Of a stretch of 64,000 bases of DNA, positions 38,086-50,795 are shown piece after piece. The translations under genes and the position numbers were made by a program. Position 1 is the stretch's first letter; each line of letters starts with the position of its first letter. This DNA is from Yamadazyma tenuis (Eukaryota; Ascomycota; Pichiomycetes; Serinales; Debaryomycetaceae): assembly GCF_029203305.1 (NCBI RefSeq), contig NC_089466.1:496001-560000 (forward strand), in the 5' to 3' direction. The notes beneath the pieces are model-generated. The model did no database searches and was not told the DNA's origin. It worked only from the letters and a program-made list of their open reading frames with translations.

Positions 38086-41082
38086 TTAGTTCAATTTATG
38101 GGCATTGGGCAAGTTATAACCTTGCCTTTTGTGAAGCCACTTGCTTTTAGTCTCTACAAAGAACCGGGCATAATTTTGAATCAAGTATCCAAATGACCCA
38201 ATAGCTCTAATGAGAGCAAGGAAGGCAACAGACCACAAAATAAAGCCCAAGTAATAGTTTTGTTTGGTCTCGCCAGCTTTGAATACTTGTAGCATTGTCA
38301 TGATAAACACCAAGTTAGAAAGCATCCAGATCAACACCACTCTGGTTCTAACATCTTTGGCATAGTCTTCACCATCCATTATATCATCTGGTTGATGAGC
38401 TCCCAACACCTTCTTGCTGGATCTCTTTGCTCTGATGTTGTACAAGGTTTCCAAGTAGACTTCATCAATATTTACGTTAAGTACAACAGCCTCAAACTCA
38501 CCTTCTTCATTCTTTTCAATAATGTATTGATTGGAGAGATCCTCCTTGGGATTATTATCACCTTTAGTACCCCACGACACATCATGAGTGTTACAAAACG
38601 CAAAGATCTGTAATGTGCAAGTATAGGAAGGAATCATAAGGAAATACTGTATGGAACAGGTGAGCATGTGCCATGGATCCAAGTATAATACAGACATCAA
38701 AGTGTATAATCCGTACGTCGACAATAAGGAAACGATGATACTGATCATAACGTAAGTACTGGAATCTCCGATACCATATTCTTTAATAGTGTTGGCCACA
38801 AAGTATATACCAACAACTAAAGCGTACAAAGCACACACCGTCAATAATATAATCAAAGTCTTGAAAATTCCTCTAGATCCTTGAGGTCTATTACCAATGG
38901 AGACGATGAATAACGAAGTCAAGACACCAATACAAAGGTAATTGAATATCGTGAAAATCCAGAACCCCCCATTGTGGCCAACTTCATCGATCAAAGATCC
39001 TGTCAAAAAGTAAAAGGTTAAGTAAAAGTTACTCAATGAGAAGAATGAGAAAACTAAAGTGATAAACTGGTAGATGAATTCCACATGGAACCAAAATTTT
39101 CTTGCAATGGAATGATCTGTTTGCCAAATCTTTTTAGAGTTTTTCAATGCATATAAAGCAGCGAAAAAAGCACCATTAATCCATCTTCTTCTTTGGGATA
39201 AGAATTCTGAAATGGTTTCAGGAACATCAGTTTCGGCAGTAGCCAGCTTGACAAATTTTAATACCCAGTTTTCATTACGTTTAGCCACCAATTCCCAACA
39301 CAAGATTCTATCCTCAGCCAAGTACATATTGGCTTCGAAGAAGTTGGTCTTTGTATTGGAGTGAGCTTTTGAGGTATTCAACAAATCTTCACCTTTGAAG
39401 TAAGCATCCAATGGTCCACTTCCATCGTCGTGGTTAGTCAAAGCGATATATCTATATGCTGACAAAGCACCAGGTAAAACAGAAATATACCCGAACAATG
39501 ACTCCAACGGCTTATCCAAAATGTTAGACATCTTGTATTCAAAGTTTTGAGACGCAACCAATGGATTAGTTAAGTTGATCCAACCTTTTCCTTTCATAGC
39601 TTTGATTTCACCCGCTGCTCCAGCAACGTTGGAATCCCTATCAAAAGCTTTCCAAAGATTGTAGATTGCGTGGTTATCAGGCTTAGTACCAACATCTAAT
39701 AAGACCACCACATTAGGATCCAATAGTGGACAAAAAGCATTGAAAAGCCATCTATGACTGTTAATTTTCTTTTGGTTTTTTTCTTTCAAACAGAATAATA
39801 CTTGGACAGGAGCCAATGATTTTTCATCACCTTTGAACTTCAAATTTTCATCGATAGAAATCTGAGTGGTATATTCAAAAATGTGGGCGTTGACTTTTTT
39901 ATTATTAACGTAGGGTCTAGCCAAGTTGCCCTGGTAAACACCAGTAGCAGTTAATAGTTGCAAAACGGATTCGTTTACTTTATTTCTACCATCAGCAACA
40001 ATAACCACCTGAATTTTCTTCCAGCTGTCTTTTCCCCACATAGCAGATTTGTTTCTACTACATAAATGGGCAATATTCTTCATGATGGCATGCATGGTTC
40101 GGGCAAAAGCATATTCATCTTCATTGTACATGGTGACACAAATTACCAATTCCGTTTCACGGTTGTACTTAGCGGCTCTGAGAGAGAATCCATCTTTAAT
40201 AAAATCATCAGGCTCGGAAGTACAAGCTGAATATGTCATGTTGGTAAACTCTCCAAATGGAGACTCTGTTCTTGTCAAAACTTTCCTTAATTCTTCAGGG
40301 ACAGGGTTTTCCAACACCAAGTGACCGGCCTGACCATCAACCAATCTGACCTTTCTTTTTGTAATGGTTTTTTCTCTATTTGGAACAAATCCGCTTTTGA
40401 TATTGTTCATCATGTCGTTATCAATAGAAGCAGCAAAGTATTCACTTTCGGATCCATTGGTATAACCATCATTGGAGGCAGAAGAATGATATGCAGTAGA
40501 CTCAGAGTATAAGGATCTTTCTTCAAATTCTTGTGCTTTTTGATAAGAGTCGTAGTCGTAACTATCTCTTCCGATGGTTTCTTGATCGTCCTCATCATCT
40601 TCATAAGGGTTAGCTTCTGCATATGTTTCAGGAGAAAAGATTGGCTGAGGGGGCTCTAAGAATCTTTCACTACGATGACTGCTGTTAACAGAGCGACCAT
40701 ATTGTGAACCTCTGTGTGGCGATCCAGTCAAATTGATGGATTCAGCATCATCATCGTCATGGTCAAGGGTATCATCCATAGCAATTCCCATGGCCTTTTG
40801 ACGCTTTGGAGACTCTCTGGAAGTGAATTGGGCTCTAGCAGTCCGTCCTTCGAACTGTAAATTGGGGGTATTATTGAGGGCCACTTTGTTTATGTTAGCA
40901 TTGATTCTACCACTACGGGTAAAGATATCGGGAGACCTTCTGGTACTTTCTGGAAATGCCACAAAATCATCATCATCATCATTTTGAGGTTTATATCTTC
41001 TGGGGGAGTTGCGGTCCACGAATGCCGGGTCAGGGTACGAGGGTTTGTCGGAGAAAGGATTATCTTCAAAAGGACTAGGCAT
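38086..41082 (-). CDS. CHS2: Chitin synthase, class I/II (C. albicans CHS1 / S. cerevisiae CHS2 type)
   Basis: The enzyme polymerises UDP-GlcNAc into chitin; this type makes the primary septum. The 998-residue protein has a disordered, acidic N-terminus (about 1-310). The GT2 domain carries the typical motifs [13 protein letters not shown] and QRRRW (Q630-W634). Six to seven C-terminal membrane segments follow, with SWGTKG between them. The ending (YNLPNAHK) resembles the Chs2 tail. Codon 613 (39244-39246) is CTG where related enzymes have Ser or another non-aliphatic residue, supporting CTG-Ser decoding. I start at ATG 41082 ([10 protein letters not shown]); the frame runs on to 41373, but that part overlaps the divergent BIT61 gene and has no family match. 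Class I versus II is not certain. Confidence 0.93.
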   Translation of the reverse strand: MPSPFEDNPFSDKPSYPDPAFVDRNSPRRYKPQNDDDDDFVAFPESTRRSPDIFTRSGRINANINKVALNNTPNLQFEGRTARAQFTSRESPKRQKAMGIAMDDTLDHDDDDAESINLTGSPHRGSQYGRSVNSSHRSERFLEPPQPIFSPETYAEANPYEDDEDDQETIGRDSYDYDSYQKAQEFEERSLYSESTAYHSSASNDGYTNGSESEYFAASIDNDMMNNIKSGFVPNREKTITKRKVRLVDGQAGHLVLENPVPEELRKVLTRTESPFGEFTNMTYSACTSEPDDFIKDGFSLRAAKYNRETELVICVTMYNEDEYAFARTMHAIMKNIAHLCSRNKSAMWGKDSWKKIQVVIVADGRNKVNESVLQLLTATGVYQGNLARPYVNNKKVNAHIFEYTTQISIDENLKFKGDEKSLAPVQVLFCLKEKNQKKINSHRWLFNAFCPLLDPNVVVLLDVGTKPDNHAIYNLWKAFDRDSNVAGAAGEIKAMKGKGWINLTNPLVASQNFEYKMSNILDKPLESLFGYISVLPGALSAYRYIALTNHDDGSGPLDAYFKGEDLLNTSKAHSNTKTNFFEANMYLAEDRILCWELVAKRNENWVLKFVKLATAETDVPETISEFLSQRRRWINGAFFAALYALKNSKKIWQTDHSIARKFWFHVEFIYQFITLVFSFFSLSNFYLTFYFLTGSLIDEVGHNGGFWIFTIFNYLCIGVLTSLFIVSIGNRPQGSRGIFKTLIILLTVCALYALVVGIYFVANTIKEYGIGDSSTYVMISIIVSLLSTYGLYTLMSVLYLDPWHMLTCSIQYFLMIPSYTCTLQIFAFCNTHDVSWGTKGDNNPKEDLSNQYIIEKNEEGEFEAVVLNVNIDEVYLETLYNIRAKRSSKKVLGAHQPDDIMDGEDYAKDVRTRVVLIWMLSNLVFIMTMLQVFKAGETKQNYYLGFILWSVAFLALIRAIGSFGYLIQNYARFFVETKSKWLHKRQGYNLPNAHKLN

Positions 41083-41318
41083 GGTTAGCTTTGGAAGAGT
41101 AAGAAGAGGTCTTAAAGAATTGAGACCTTTATCATGTTTTTCATGGGTTTTAAGTGTTTGTTTATTTATGTTTACAAGTGCGCTTGATGTAGAAACTAGA
41201 TTAAGCGGCAGAAAAAGAATGCGGCGGCGGCGGCGGCAGCGGCAACGGTTCGCAGTAGCAAATTCAATTCCCAAAGTAGAGTTCGCGTTTAACCTGATTG
41301 ATCCAATTCTGTAAAGCG
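41083..41318. promoter_or_regulatory. Divergent promoter chitin synthase / BIT61 with GCG triplet run
   Basis: 236 bp. The notable element is a GC-rich triplet run, (GCG)n with CAG/CAA interruptions, at 41221-41248. The rest is ordinary. Confidence 0.5.
41221..41248 (+). repeat. GCG trinucleotide microsatellite
   Basis: Five perfect GCG units followed by interrupted CAGCGGCAACGG. It is conspicuous in AT-rich intergenic DNA and lies 72 bp upstream of the BIT61 start and 139 bp upstream of the chitin synthase start. Confidence 0.8.
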
Positions 41319-42653
41319 ATGGCAGAAGAACCTTTATCAGCTCAAGGGCAAAGGCCTCATAGTGCATCAACATCCCAGATATCCAGTGTAGGATTTACAA
41401 ATCTCAAGAAGCTAAATACAAACTCTTCTGTATCAACTGCCTCATCAACTGTGAGTATCTCCAAGCAGAACCCTCTTACAAGGCTCTTCACAAGGAACAA
41501 ATCCAACGTTACAATCGATGAGCCTCTGCAATCTGATGATGACGACAATAGAAGTATGAGGACAATTCCTATTTCCCCGATTGAACGGAAAGCATCCTCT
41601 AATGTGTTCCGGCTATCCAAGATGAATAAACGAAAGGTAAAAAACCAAAAGGATTTAACAGTACAGACAGAAGACATAGGGCCACCTCCATTACTAACCC
41701 TCAAATCATCAGTGTCGTCCCCTGTTTCAACGTTTCATAATTTATTTCATCGGACTGGTACTCTCCCCAGTGCTGGGATAGAATCTATCGATGAGCAAAT
41801 TCCTCGAAGTATTGTCAACTTGTCATCTAATAATTCGAACAGTACAGTGGCAGACGTTAGTTTCGCCCAGGTTTACAAATTTACTGACTCTAGCTATGCG
41901 ATTGAAGAGGATAATGAAGATAATGAAGCCTTCAAAAAGCTCTTTATGCCTGCTGACCATTTTATAAAACTGAAATTACCTGCAAGCCCGATGGTAGAAG
42001 AAGAGAATGAAGAAGCTCACTTTTGGAGTACCATGATGACGCTTATAAAACCAGTTGCGTTACAGTCCCAACAACGAAAGCTTTCGAATGGGCTAAAGGG
42101 ACCCCCACTCATCATGACAGAGGATGATATTGCAAATTTTGTACGGGAAAATTATACTACGAATCTCTCGTCGAAGGGAAGTGAAAGAGACGATATCAAG
42201 GCACGAGAGATTATCCAGGATCTTAGGACTTTCTTCACTCGGATCTTAATTACTTTCGATAAAGATTTTCGAGTGAGTATACGAGATGACTTAGACAAGG
42301 TCTGTAGAGGTTGGGTTCGACTCCACGGGCAATGGCAGTTTTTCAGGAATAAAATGCTATATTTTATTCTAAATTGCTTTAATTCTTTGCAGGAAAATTG
42401 GATAATCTCCAAATTCCAAATTAACGTTGAACAGCTCTTGCTAAATGTCTTCAAAGAAGTGTTGGTCATCCCTTTGATACAGTTCCGCAAAAAACAGGAC
42501 GCAAAAGACAACAATTTTCTTGTTAACTACATGGACGGAGCATTGTTGTATGAAATTGTCCAGTGTTTCGGCATGATTAATTCTGTGCAAGTGTACGAAC
42601 AGAATGATGAAACTGGTTTTCTTGATTTGTTCGTGTGGTTGACACAATTATAG
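41319..42653 (+). CDS. BIT61: TORC2 subunit, Bit61/HbrB family
   Basis: Bit61/Bit2 are accessory subunits of TOR complex 2, which controls actin, sphingolipid and plasma-membrane homeostasis. The 444-residue product is Ser-rich and disordered to about residue 210. The HbrB-like domain (about 280-430) reads [17 protein letters not shown], then [23 protein letters not shown], the central block of the family (given here in parts). I start at ATG 41319; the frame opens at TTG seven codons earlier. In S. cerevisiae the paralogue BIT2 sits beside EFM2 and SDH8, both also in this window, which supports the call. PSF2 follows in the same direction. Confidence 0.8.
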   Translation: MAEEPLSAQGQRPHSASTSQISSVGFTNLKKLNTNSSVSTASSTVSISKQNPLTRLFTRNKSNVTIDEPLQSDDDDNRSMRTIPISPIERKASSNVFRLSKMNKRKVKNQKDLTVQTEDIGPPPLLTLKSSVSSPVSTFHNLFHRTGTLPSAGIESIDEQIPRSIVNLSSNNSNSTVADVSFAQVYKFTDSSYAIEEDNEDNEAFKKLFMPADHFIKLKLPASPMVEEENEEAHFWSTMMTLIKPVALQSQQRKLSNGLKGPPLIMTEDDIANFVRENYTTNLSSKGSERDDIKAREIIQDLRTFFTRILITFDKDFRVSIRDDLDKVCRGWVRLHGQWQFFRNKMLYFILNCFNSLQENWIISKFQINVEQLLLNVFKEVLVIPLIQFRKKQDAKDNNFLVNYMDGALLYEIVQCFGMINSVQVYEQNDETGFLDLFVWLTQL

Positions 42654-42784
42654 TATTTAATTTAGCATGAATACACCGTAGGTTTTCATTTCTCATAGAA
42701 ACGCGCTGAGATAATTTTGACCATCGACTGAAACTTACCCACAAACTAATTGTAAGTTCCTCCTCTCCAAGTATTATCACCATC

Positions 42785-43484
42785 ATGTCCTTGCCGTCAA
42801 ATATCAAGCAGAATCTTATGCCTTCAGAAATCAGTTTCATGACAGAGAATGAGTATATTCAGATTTTGCCCAGATACTCAATGAAGTCAATCCAGCTTAT
42901 TGGAGTATGTATAAATATTATCTACAGATGTTATGCTTGAAAGCGTTTGTTTTACACAGACTAGTGTAATACATGATATCATATACTAACTGCTATGACA
43001 GACCAAAATCCCTAACTTAAGGGCTTTAAGAAGAGAGAAGGTTCCATTATGGGTAGCACTCATACTCAAAAGTCAAGGCAAATGTAACATCGTGATACCT
43101 GACTGGCTTAATCTTATCTACTTGAAAGCTCGCTATGATGAAGAAGTTAAATTTCCCATGAAGTTTAGTGATTTGCCGTTTAATTGGATCGATTTGAGCA
43201 AGATATTGTTGAGCAAAGCTCCTGATGATTTACCTGATCCCGTTCATCAGCTAAGATCTATAATACAAGATTTGAGAGAAATCAGACAAGTCAAGACTCG
43301 AAAAGGTTTGAAGGAAGTTAACGAATCGAACATCGGTTTGAGTGGGTTATCATTGTTAGAGATAAATGAATTGAGACCATTTATGTTGTCAGTGATGAAC
43401 AAGTTGAGAGAAATCCATGAAAGTGTAAGACATGATGATTATGACGATGAAGAGGTTATAGATGTTGACGATGATGAAGATTAG
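42785..43484 (+). CDS. PSF2: GINS complex subunit Psf2, one intron
   Basis: Psf2 is one of four GINS subunits in the Cdc45-MCM-GINS helicase at replication forks. The gene is spliced: exon 1 is 42785-42904, the intron is 42905-43001 (GTATGT donor, TACTAAC at 42984-42990, CAG acceptor), and exon 2 is 43002-43484. The phase-0 join gives 200 residues. Exon 1 supplies the conserved N-terminus MSLPSNIKQNLMPSEISFM with ENEYIQILP. Exon 2 supplies VPLWVALILKSQGKCNIV, DPVHQLRSIIQDLREIRQVK and LSLLEINELRPFM. The acidic tail is shared with the S. cerevisiae protein (213). ACGCGC at 42701-42706 is an MBF-like motif about 80 bp upstream. Without exon 1 the gene would lack its start codon. Confidence 0.95.
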
Positions 43485-43615
43485 ACGCGTCCATACGATT
43501 GTGTCATACGTTGACCTACATGTTCTTCAGTTTTGATAATCAGGTCGTGCACCAATCACGCTCTGTTTTTTTCTCTCGATTACCAGAGACTCTTCATATT
43601 AAAGGCATTTTCTTG

Positions 43616-45295
43616 ATGTCCAAACCAAGCCTAACAAGACAACTCACTTCGAACTTGGTGCTACATGAACTGAGTACAAATTCTAAGCGGAATCTAATTC
43701 TTTCGATTCTTCGGTCTACTACCACCAAAAGGGAGACCAAGAATTACTTGAATAAGTATCGAAATCAGTTTAGATATAATGACTCACTGGCTCCTGACAA
43801 GGACATGCAAAGAAGCATCTTTATAAACCGGTTTCTACAGCAGAAGAATCCATTCACTAACATTTATGACGAGGAAGAGAAGAAATTACAGAAAATTCCA
43901 TTAAGAATTGCCATCTTCAAATTGAAGTTTTCAAATGTTGACCCACAAAATTGGGCCGGAATTCAGGAAACCTTCAAGCGATTAATCAATTTGGGGGCAA
44001 GTCCTATAATTGTAATGGATCATGATGATGAATTAATCAATGATTTCAAATTGAATGAATTTGCCTTGATAAATCAAGGAAATCGGTTGTTAAACAGTTT
44101 GAAAGAAATCAATCCCCGGCTCATACGAACTCTTTTCTATAGGAGTGAAAAAGGTGAGATGAAAATTAATAGCCTCGAACAGATATTGATACCCATGTAC
44201 CAAGGATTTGTCCCGATTATTCAACCAATCGTTTTTGATTCATTATCTTCCAATCAGCAGTTTCTCAAGTCGGACGAATTACTACTTTCGCTCTGCAAGT
44301 CTGTGTTGTCAGCAAATCAAGATGATATGTTGTCCATAGAGAAGGTCGTATTTGTAGATAAACATGGTGGAATCCCATCCATTGAAAGAAACCAAACCAG
44401 TCATGTGTTCATCAATTTGTCGCAAGAGTATAGCGATATCATTTCCGAACTATATATTGGGTTTTTAGAGCCATCTTTGAGGGACTTGCATATTGAAAAC
44501 CTAAAGTCTATCGATAAGCTCCTTACAGCTATCCATGATATCACTGGTAATGATGAAACAACTGGTATCATCACTACTCCAGGGATAATTTCCATCAACA
44601 ATGATCAGTTGAATCCCATTATTTATAACGTGTTGACCGACAGACCTATAATTTCCTCCTCGTTGCCCCTGTCATTCAAAAGAACCCCACAGCTCTCGAC
44701 TTCGATTCTTAAAAAGGGTATTGATGTTGAGGTTCTTGAGCCTAGGAACTATCCCAAAGAATTCACTCTTGAAAACTTGATAAACGATAATTTGGTTGAT
44801 AAAGGTAAGTTTTTCCACCTAATAGAAGATTCCTTTGGTAAACCCCTTGATATTGATGCATATATCAAACGAATCAACAAAACTATTACGACCATTATTA
44901 TAGTTGGTGATTACGATGGAGGAGCAGTTATTACCAACGAAACATCTGATGGCAAGACGGTCCCTTACCTAGATAAATTTGCTGTTGCCAAGAAAAACCA
45001 GGGGTTGCCTGGCCTTGCTGATATTATCTTCAAGCTTATTGTTCAATCGAATCCTGATGAGTTGATTTGGAGATCTAGAAAAAATAACCCCATCAATAAG
45101 TGGTATTTTGAGAGATGTGTGGGTTCTGCTGCAAAGGCAGGTTCTAAATGGAAGCTCTTTTACACGGGTGATATCTTTAACAAGTCTGTTCAGCTCAAGA
45201 AAAAGAGAGATTCGATCAACATCAACGAGAAGATGAAGACTTACTCATCTATTTGTGAGTCTATTCCTCCATCATTTACTGAACCAACCAAATGA
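43616..45295 (+). CDS. ARG2: Mitochondrial acetylglutamate synthase
   Basis: Arg2 makes N-acetylglutamate from glutamate and acetyl-CoA, the first step of arginine synthesis in mitochondria, in complex with Arg5,6. The 559-residue product aligns from its first residues with S. cerevisiae Arg2 (574): HELSTNSKRNLILSILRST and TKRETKNYLNKY. The amino-acid-kinase-like domain (about 100-370) is followed by a NAT/GNAT domain with PYLDKFAVAKKNQGLPG, LADIIFKLI, LIWRSRKNNPINKWYFERC. I prefer ATG 43616, whose leader SKPSLTRQLTSNL is Arg/Ser/Leu-rich. An in-frame ATG at 43520 would add 32 residues but leave only 35 bp after the PSF2 stop. Confidence 0.93.
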   Translation: MSKPSLTRQLTSNLVLHELSTNSKRNLILSILRSTTTKRETKNYLNKYRNQFRYNDSLAPDKDMQRSIFINRFLQQKNPFTNIYDEEEKKLQKIPLRIAIFKLKFSNVDPQNWAGIQETFKRLINLGASPIIVMDHDDELINDFKLNEFALINQGNRLLNSLKEINPRLIRTLFYRSEKGEMKINSLEQILIPMYQGFVPIIQPIVFDSLSSNQQFLKSDELLLSLCKSVLSANQDDMLSIEKVVFVDKHGGIPSIERNQTSHVFINLSQEYSDIISELYIGFLEPSLRDLHIENLKSIDKLLTAIHDITGNDETTGIITTPGIISINNDQLNPIIYNVLTDRPIISSSLPLSFKRTPQLSTSILKKGIDVEVLEPRNYPKEFTLENLINDNLVDKGKFFHLIEDSFGKPLDIDAYIKRINKTITTIIIVGDYDGGAVITNETSDGKTVPYLDKFAVAKKNQGLPGLADIIFKLIVQSNPDELIWRSRKNNPINKWYFERCVGSAAKAGSKWKLFYTGDIFNKSVQLKKKRDSININEKMKTYSSICESIPPSFTEPTK

Positions 45296-45365
45296 CACAA
45301 AACTAATCTCATTATCAGCCAAAACTATTCGCGATCAGGAATCCAACAGAACCTCAAAAAGAGAA

Positions 45366-46352
45366 ATGGACCGCCAAATTAAAAGAAGAAACAAACAAAT
45401 GGATCTACTGAGTTCTACGGTTGTGGAAAATACCAATGATTTCCGAGCCACATCGATACCCACAACTATCAATGGATTAAGGTTTTATCATGAGCTTGAC
45501 GAATGGCAGCAAGACAACCATTTCATCCGATCTGGATACGTCAAGGGAACGAACTCCTATAAATCTAGCTTTAATTCCCTTTTTTACATACACAACGAGA
45601 CTGGTAACATATATTCTCACTTGTTACCATCCCTTGTGATTGCAGGATCATTGGTTTACTATTTGAAGTTTCAGTTACCTTTATATGAGAGTCATTTGCA
45701 GGTATGGGAATGGATCAATTTTCTCCAATTTGGCTTTGCTGCCACATTTTGCTTAGCAATGTCGTCTATTTTCCATTGCATAAAGTCACATTCACACCTG
45801 GTGGCTAGGTTTGGAAATCAATTGGATTATTTTGGCATCATTATATTAATCACCTGCTCCCTAATATCCATCATGGTATTTGCGTACCACCGTGAACCCA
45901 AATTTAAATATGGATTCTCCTGCTTATTCTTAGTGCTTGGCAGTATTTGTACGTTTTTGACGTTGGATCCAAAGTTCTCCACCTCGGTCTATAGACCCAT
46001 AAGATCTACAATGTTCATATTGTTTGGATTGTCAGGTGTGGTTCCAATAGTTTCCGCTGTCAATACTTATGGTCTTGAAGTAACGAAAAGAAAGGCCGGG
46101 CTCAATTGGTTGATCTGGGAAGGGGTATTATATATTTCAGGTGCTGTTTTGTACGCAATGAGAGTACCTGAAAGATTCAGTCATGTCGAGCAAGATCAAG
46201 CGAGTCTTTTGAATAATCCAATGGTAGGAAAGTTCGATATTTGGGGGCATTCGCATCAAATTTTTCATGTGTTGGTGGTTATAGCTGCTTTTTGTCATTG
46301 GAAGGGCCTTGTCCAATGTTACCACACTATGCATCAGGACATGCTCGCGTAA
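45366..46352 (+). CDS. PAQR/haemolysin-III membrane protein, Izh family
   Basis: Izh proteins are seven-helix membrane proteins related to adiponectin receptors and are involved in zinc and sterol/lipid homeostasis. The 328-residue product has a hydrophilic N-terminus, then the family block SLFYIHNETGNIYSHLLP (about 85-102). The zinc-ligand positions are SSIFHC (about residue 142) and the C-terminal GHSHQIFH (about 295-302). Seven hydrophobic segments span the rest. I start at ATG 45366; the frame continues upstream from a GTG inside ARG2. I cannot choose among IZH1-IZH4. It follows ARG2 closely (70 bp after its stop). Confidence 0.92.
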   Translation: MDRQIKRRNKQMDLLSSTVVENTNDFRATSIPTTINGLRFYHELDEWQQDNHFIRSGYVKGTNSYKSSFNSLFYIHNETGNIYSHLLPSLVIAGSLVYYLKFQLPLYESHLQVWEWINFLQFGFAATFCLAMSSIFHCIKSHSHLVARFGNQLDYFGIIILITCSLISIMVFAYHREPKFKYGFSCLFLVLGSICTFLTLDPKFSTSVYRPIRSTMFILFGLSGVVPIVSAVNTYGLEVTKRKAGLNWLIWEGVLYISGAVLYAMRVPERFSHVEQDQASLLNNPMVGKFDIWGHSHQIFHVLVVIAAFCHWKGLVQCYHTMHQDMLA

Positions 46353-46399
46353 CTATTTTTTTAGACCAAAGGTAAATATTTAAATTGCATGAACAACTA

Positions 46400-47167
46400 A
46401 TGAATTATAACCATTTAGTACTAGTCCCTTGTCATGGTATTTGGAAAGGAGGACCATCGGCCGGCGATGATCCCAATGAATGGTTTTTGGCACCATTCCA
46501 ATTGGACGGTAAAGATCACTTATGTTTCAAAGAACACCTTTTTCAAGGCTTCGATATCATGAAAAATGATCCTTCAGCCCTTTTGATAATTTCTGGTGGC
46601 AAAACGAAGGCAGAGATTGATTTGAGTGAAGCACAGTCTTATTACAACATATTGAAGAGTGTTTATGACTCCAAGGATTTGGGAGCTGTTGAATTGGAAG
46701 AATTTGCTAGAGATTCATTTGAAAACGTCATATTTCTGATATGTCGATTCTACGAGATTACCAGTACCTATCCGAAAAAGATCACAGTCACTGGATTTGA
46801 ATTTAAAAGATCAAGATTCGTGAAGAACCATTTCCAACAAGCATTAGGGTTTCCCCTAGAAAATGTAAAATACATTGGTAATGCCCCAACACCCCCCAAA
46901 GAATCAGAGGGAAATTACTTTATGGAGTTGAATCAAAGTGAACACGAATTTGCTGTCAAGTTCTTTGAGGTCGACCTATATGGTCGCAAAGGTTCATTAC
47001 AGAAAAAGAAGCTCTCAAGAAACCCATTCAATGTTTCCCATGACTATAAATCTTCCAACTCTGTACTCAGAGAAGCGCTTGAGTTGATGGAACAACCGAA
47101 CAAAACTGACCTAGAAGTCAGGACTGCTTTGTTAACCGTAGCACCTTGGAAAGCAAACTATACATAG
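46400..47167 (+). CDS. DUF218 (YdcF-like) protein
   Basis: A 255-residue soluble protein of the DUF218 family, whose members have a Rossmann-like fold and no settled biochemical role in yeasts. Family marks are the N-terminal LVLVPCHGIWKGG (residues 6-18), ALLIISGGKTKAEIDLSEA at about 60-78, EEFARDSFENVIFLICRF at about 100-117 and ITVTGFEFKRSRF at about 128-140. No signal peptide is visible. I start at ATG 46400. A four-codon upstream ORF (46389-46400, ATG AAC AAC TAA) ends so that its stop overlaps this ATG (TAATG), which might lower translation. It is convergent with ARO4. Confidence 0.85.
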   Translation: MNYNHLVLVPCHGIWKGGPSAGDDPNEWFLAPFQLDGKDHLCFKEHLFQGFDIMKNDPSALLIISGGKTKAEIDLSEAQSYYNILKSVYDSKDLGAVELEEFARDSFENVIFLICRFYEITSTYPKKITVTGFEFKRSRFVKNHFQQALGFPLENVKYIGNAPTPPKESEGNYFMELNQSEHEFAVKFFEVDLYGRKGSLQKKKLSRNPFNVSHDYKSSNSVLREALELMEQPNKTDLEVRTALLTVAPWKANYT

Positions 47168-47185
47168 TAATGATAATCAAGGACC

Positions 47186-47209
47186 GATAGATATAGATAT
47201 AGATATATA
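47186..47209 (+). repeat. ATAGAT short tandem repeat
   Basis: About four units of a 6-bp AT-rich repeat between the convergent 3' ends of the DUF218 gene and ARO4. It probably overlaps 3' untranslated sequence. Confidence 0.7.
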
Positions 47210-47271
47210 CAAGTACTTTGGATCCTTTATTTTATTCATTTTAATAAGCTACAATACAGGAGAGGATACTT

Positions 47272-49448
<2,177 letters not shown>

Positions 49449-50669
49449 ATGCACCTAATGCTTTCAGATAACCGGCTAATATTCATATCGTTTCTAGGGT
49501 TTGGCCTCTTGAATAACATTCTATATGTTGTGATTCTTTCGGCTGCCGTTGATTTGGTGGGTAGTCAAACCCCTAAAGCTGTGGTGCTTTTATCAGACAT
49601 CTTGCCAGCTTTTATCATCAAACTATTTGCACCATTTTTCATCCATATGATTCCATATCAAACAAGGATATGGCTGCTAGTATTTCTTTCCTCCATTGGA
49701 ATGTTGGTGATTAGTTTTTCGGCAGAAACTTCTATCTCTTCAAAGATTTTTGGAATTTGCATGGCCTCGTTAAGTTCAGGATTAGGTGAGTTGACATTTC
49801 TACAATTGACCCATTATTTTACCGAGGTATACTCGATTGGTGGGTTTTCAATGGGAACCGGGTTAGCTGGCCTTGGTGGAAGTTTTATATTCTTGCTCTT
49901 GACCAATATTTTGGGTTTGAGTACATCTACAACCCTTTTAATATTCTCAATCATTCCACTTGGATTCATTGGACTTTTTTACTTTGTTCTTCCATCATCA
50001 ATTCCAGAACACACACAATACGAGGAATTACCTACATCTTCAACTAGTATGCCTCCTAAGCAAGTCAGCGAACCCGCAATGTTAATCGTCAAAAACCATA
50101 TCACGAAAACCATCGGAGAAATAAAACCATTATTTAGACCTTTCATGATTCCCTTGTGCACTGTTTACATTTCCGAGTATGTGATAAACCAGGGAATATC
50201 ACCGAACCTTCTTTTCCCGCTAAAAGACCTTCCTTCGTGGTTATTCAACTCTTATAGAGATATTTACGTGGTTTATGGATTCTTATATCAACTTGGTGTA
50301 TTTATTTCCAGATCTTCCATTAACATTGGGATCCGATTCAAGAAGCTTCATGTTCTCAGTATTCTCCAGTTTGTCAATGTGGTAATCCTTGTGAATCAGT
50401 CCATACTTTATTTCCCATTCTCATCCATTTGGCCCTTACTAATATTGATTCTTTACGAAGGGCTTTTAGGTGGACTTGCTTACGTAAACACATTTTTGTC
50501 GGTGAGTGAAGAAACACCCAAGTCCAAAAGAGAGTTTAGTATGGGATGCGTCGGAATGAGCGACAGTTTAGGAATTGTGATTGCCGGACTCATAAATTAT
50601 TGGCTAGAAAAGAGATTGTGTAATATTCAAGTGGGTAATGGACGGGACTGGTGCTTGTCCGAAAACTAG
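49449..50669 (+). CDS. BTN1: Battenin/CLN3 orthologue, vacuolar membrane protein
   Basis: Btn1 (Yhc3) is the yeast counterpart of human CLN3, a vacuolar/endosomal membrane protein linked to pH and basic amino acid homeostasis. The 406-residue protein has about ten hydrophobic segments. Family blocks are FLGFGLLNNILYVVILSAA (residues 15-33), GLGELTFLQLTHYF (about 110-123), GGFSMGTGLAGLGGS and the late YEGLLGGLAYVNTF with SxEEx. S. cerevisiae Yhc3 has 408 residues. The ATG at 49449 opens nearly directly into the first membrane segment. It is in the same direction as BNA3. Confidence 0.93.
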   Translation: MHLMLSDNRLIFISFLGFGLLNNILYVVILSAAVDLVGSQTPKAVVLLSDILPAFIIKLFAPFFIHMIPYQTRIWLLVFLSSIGMLVISFSAETSISSKIFGICMASLSSGLGELTFLQLTHYFTEVYSIGGFSMGTGLAGLGGSFIFLLLTNILGLSTSTTLLIFSIIPLGFIGLFYFVLPSSIPEHTQYEELPTSSTSMPPKQVSEPAMLIVKNHITKTIGEIKPLFRPFMIPLCTVYISEYVINQGISPNLLFPLKDLPSWLFNSYRDIYVVYGFLYQLGVFISRSSINIGIRFKKLHVLSILQFVNVVILVNQSILYFPFSSIWPLLILILYEGLLGGLAYVNTFLSVSEETPKSKREFSMGCVGMSDSLGIVIAGLINYWLEKRLCNIQVGNGRDWCLSEN

Positions 50670-50795
50670 ATAGGAAGAATACACGAATTGTACCGATTGA
50701 AAAAAACAGTGGCTAATCACGAGGTATGCGGAAATACACAGTTTTTCGCAGATAAAGAGTGATTATCTGCTTGAACTTTTTCTGGTGCTTGTTGA

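Noticed and set aside
41083..41373. N-terminal extension of the chitin synthase to 41373
   Set aside because: It overlaps the divergent BIT61 coding start, has basic low-complexity sequence from the GCG run and no family match; ATG 41082 is better.
43485..43490. Perfect ACGCGT as a cell-cycle element for ARG2
   Set aside because: Such a six-base site is expected several times in 64 kb by chance, and ARG2 is not known to be cell-cycle controlled.
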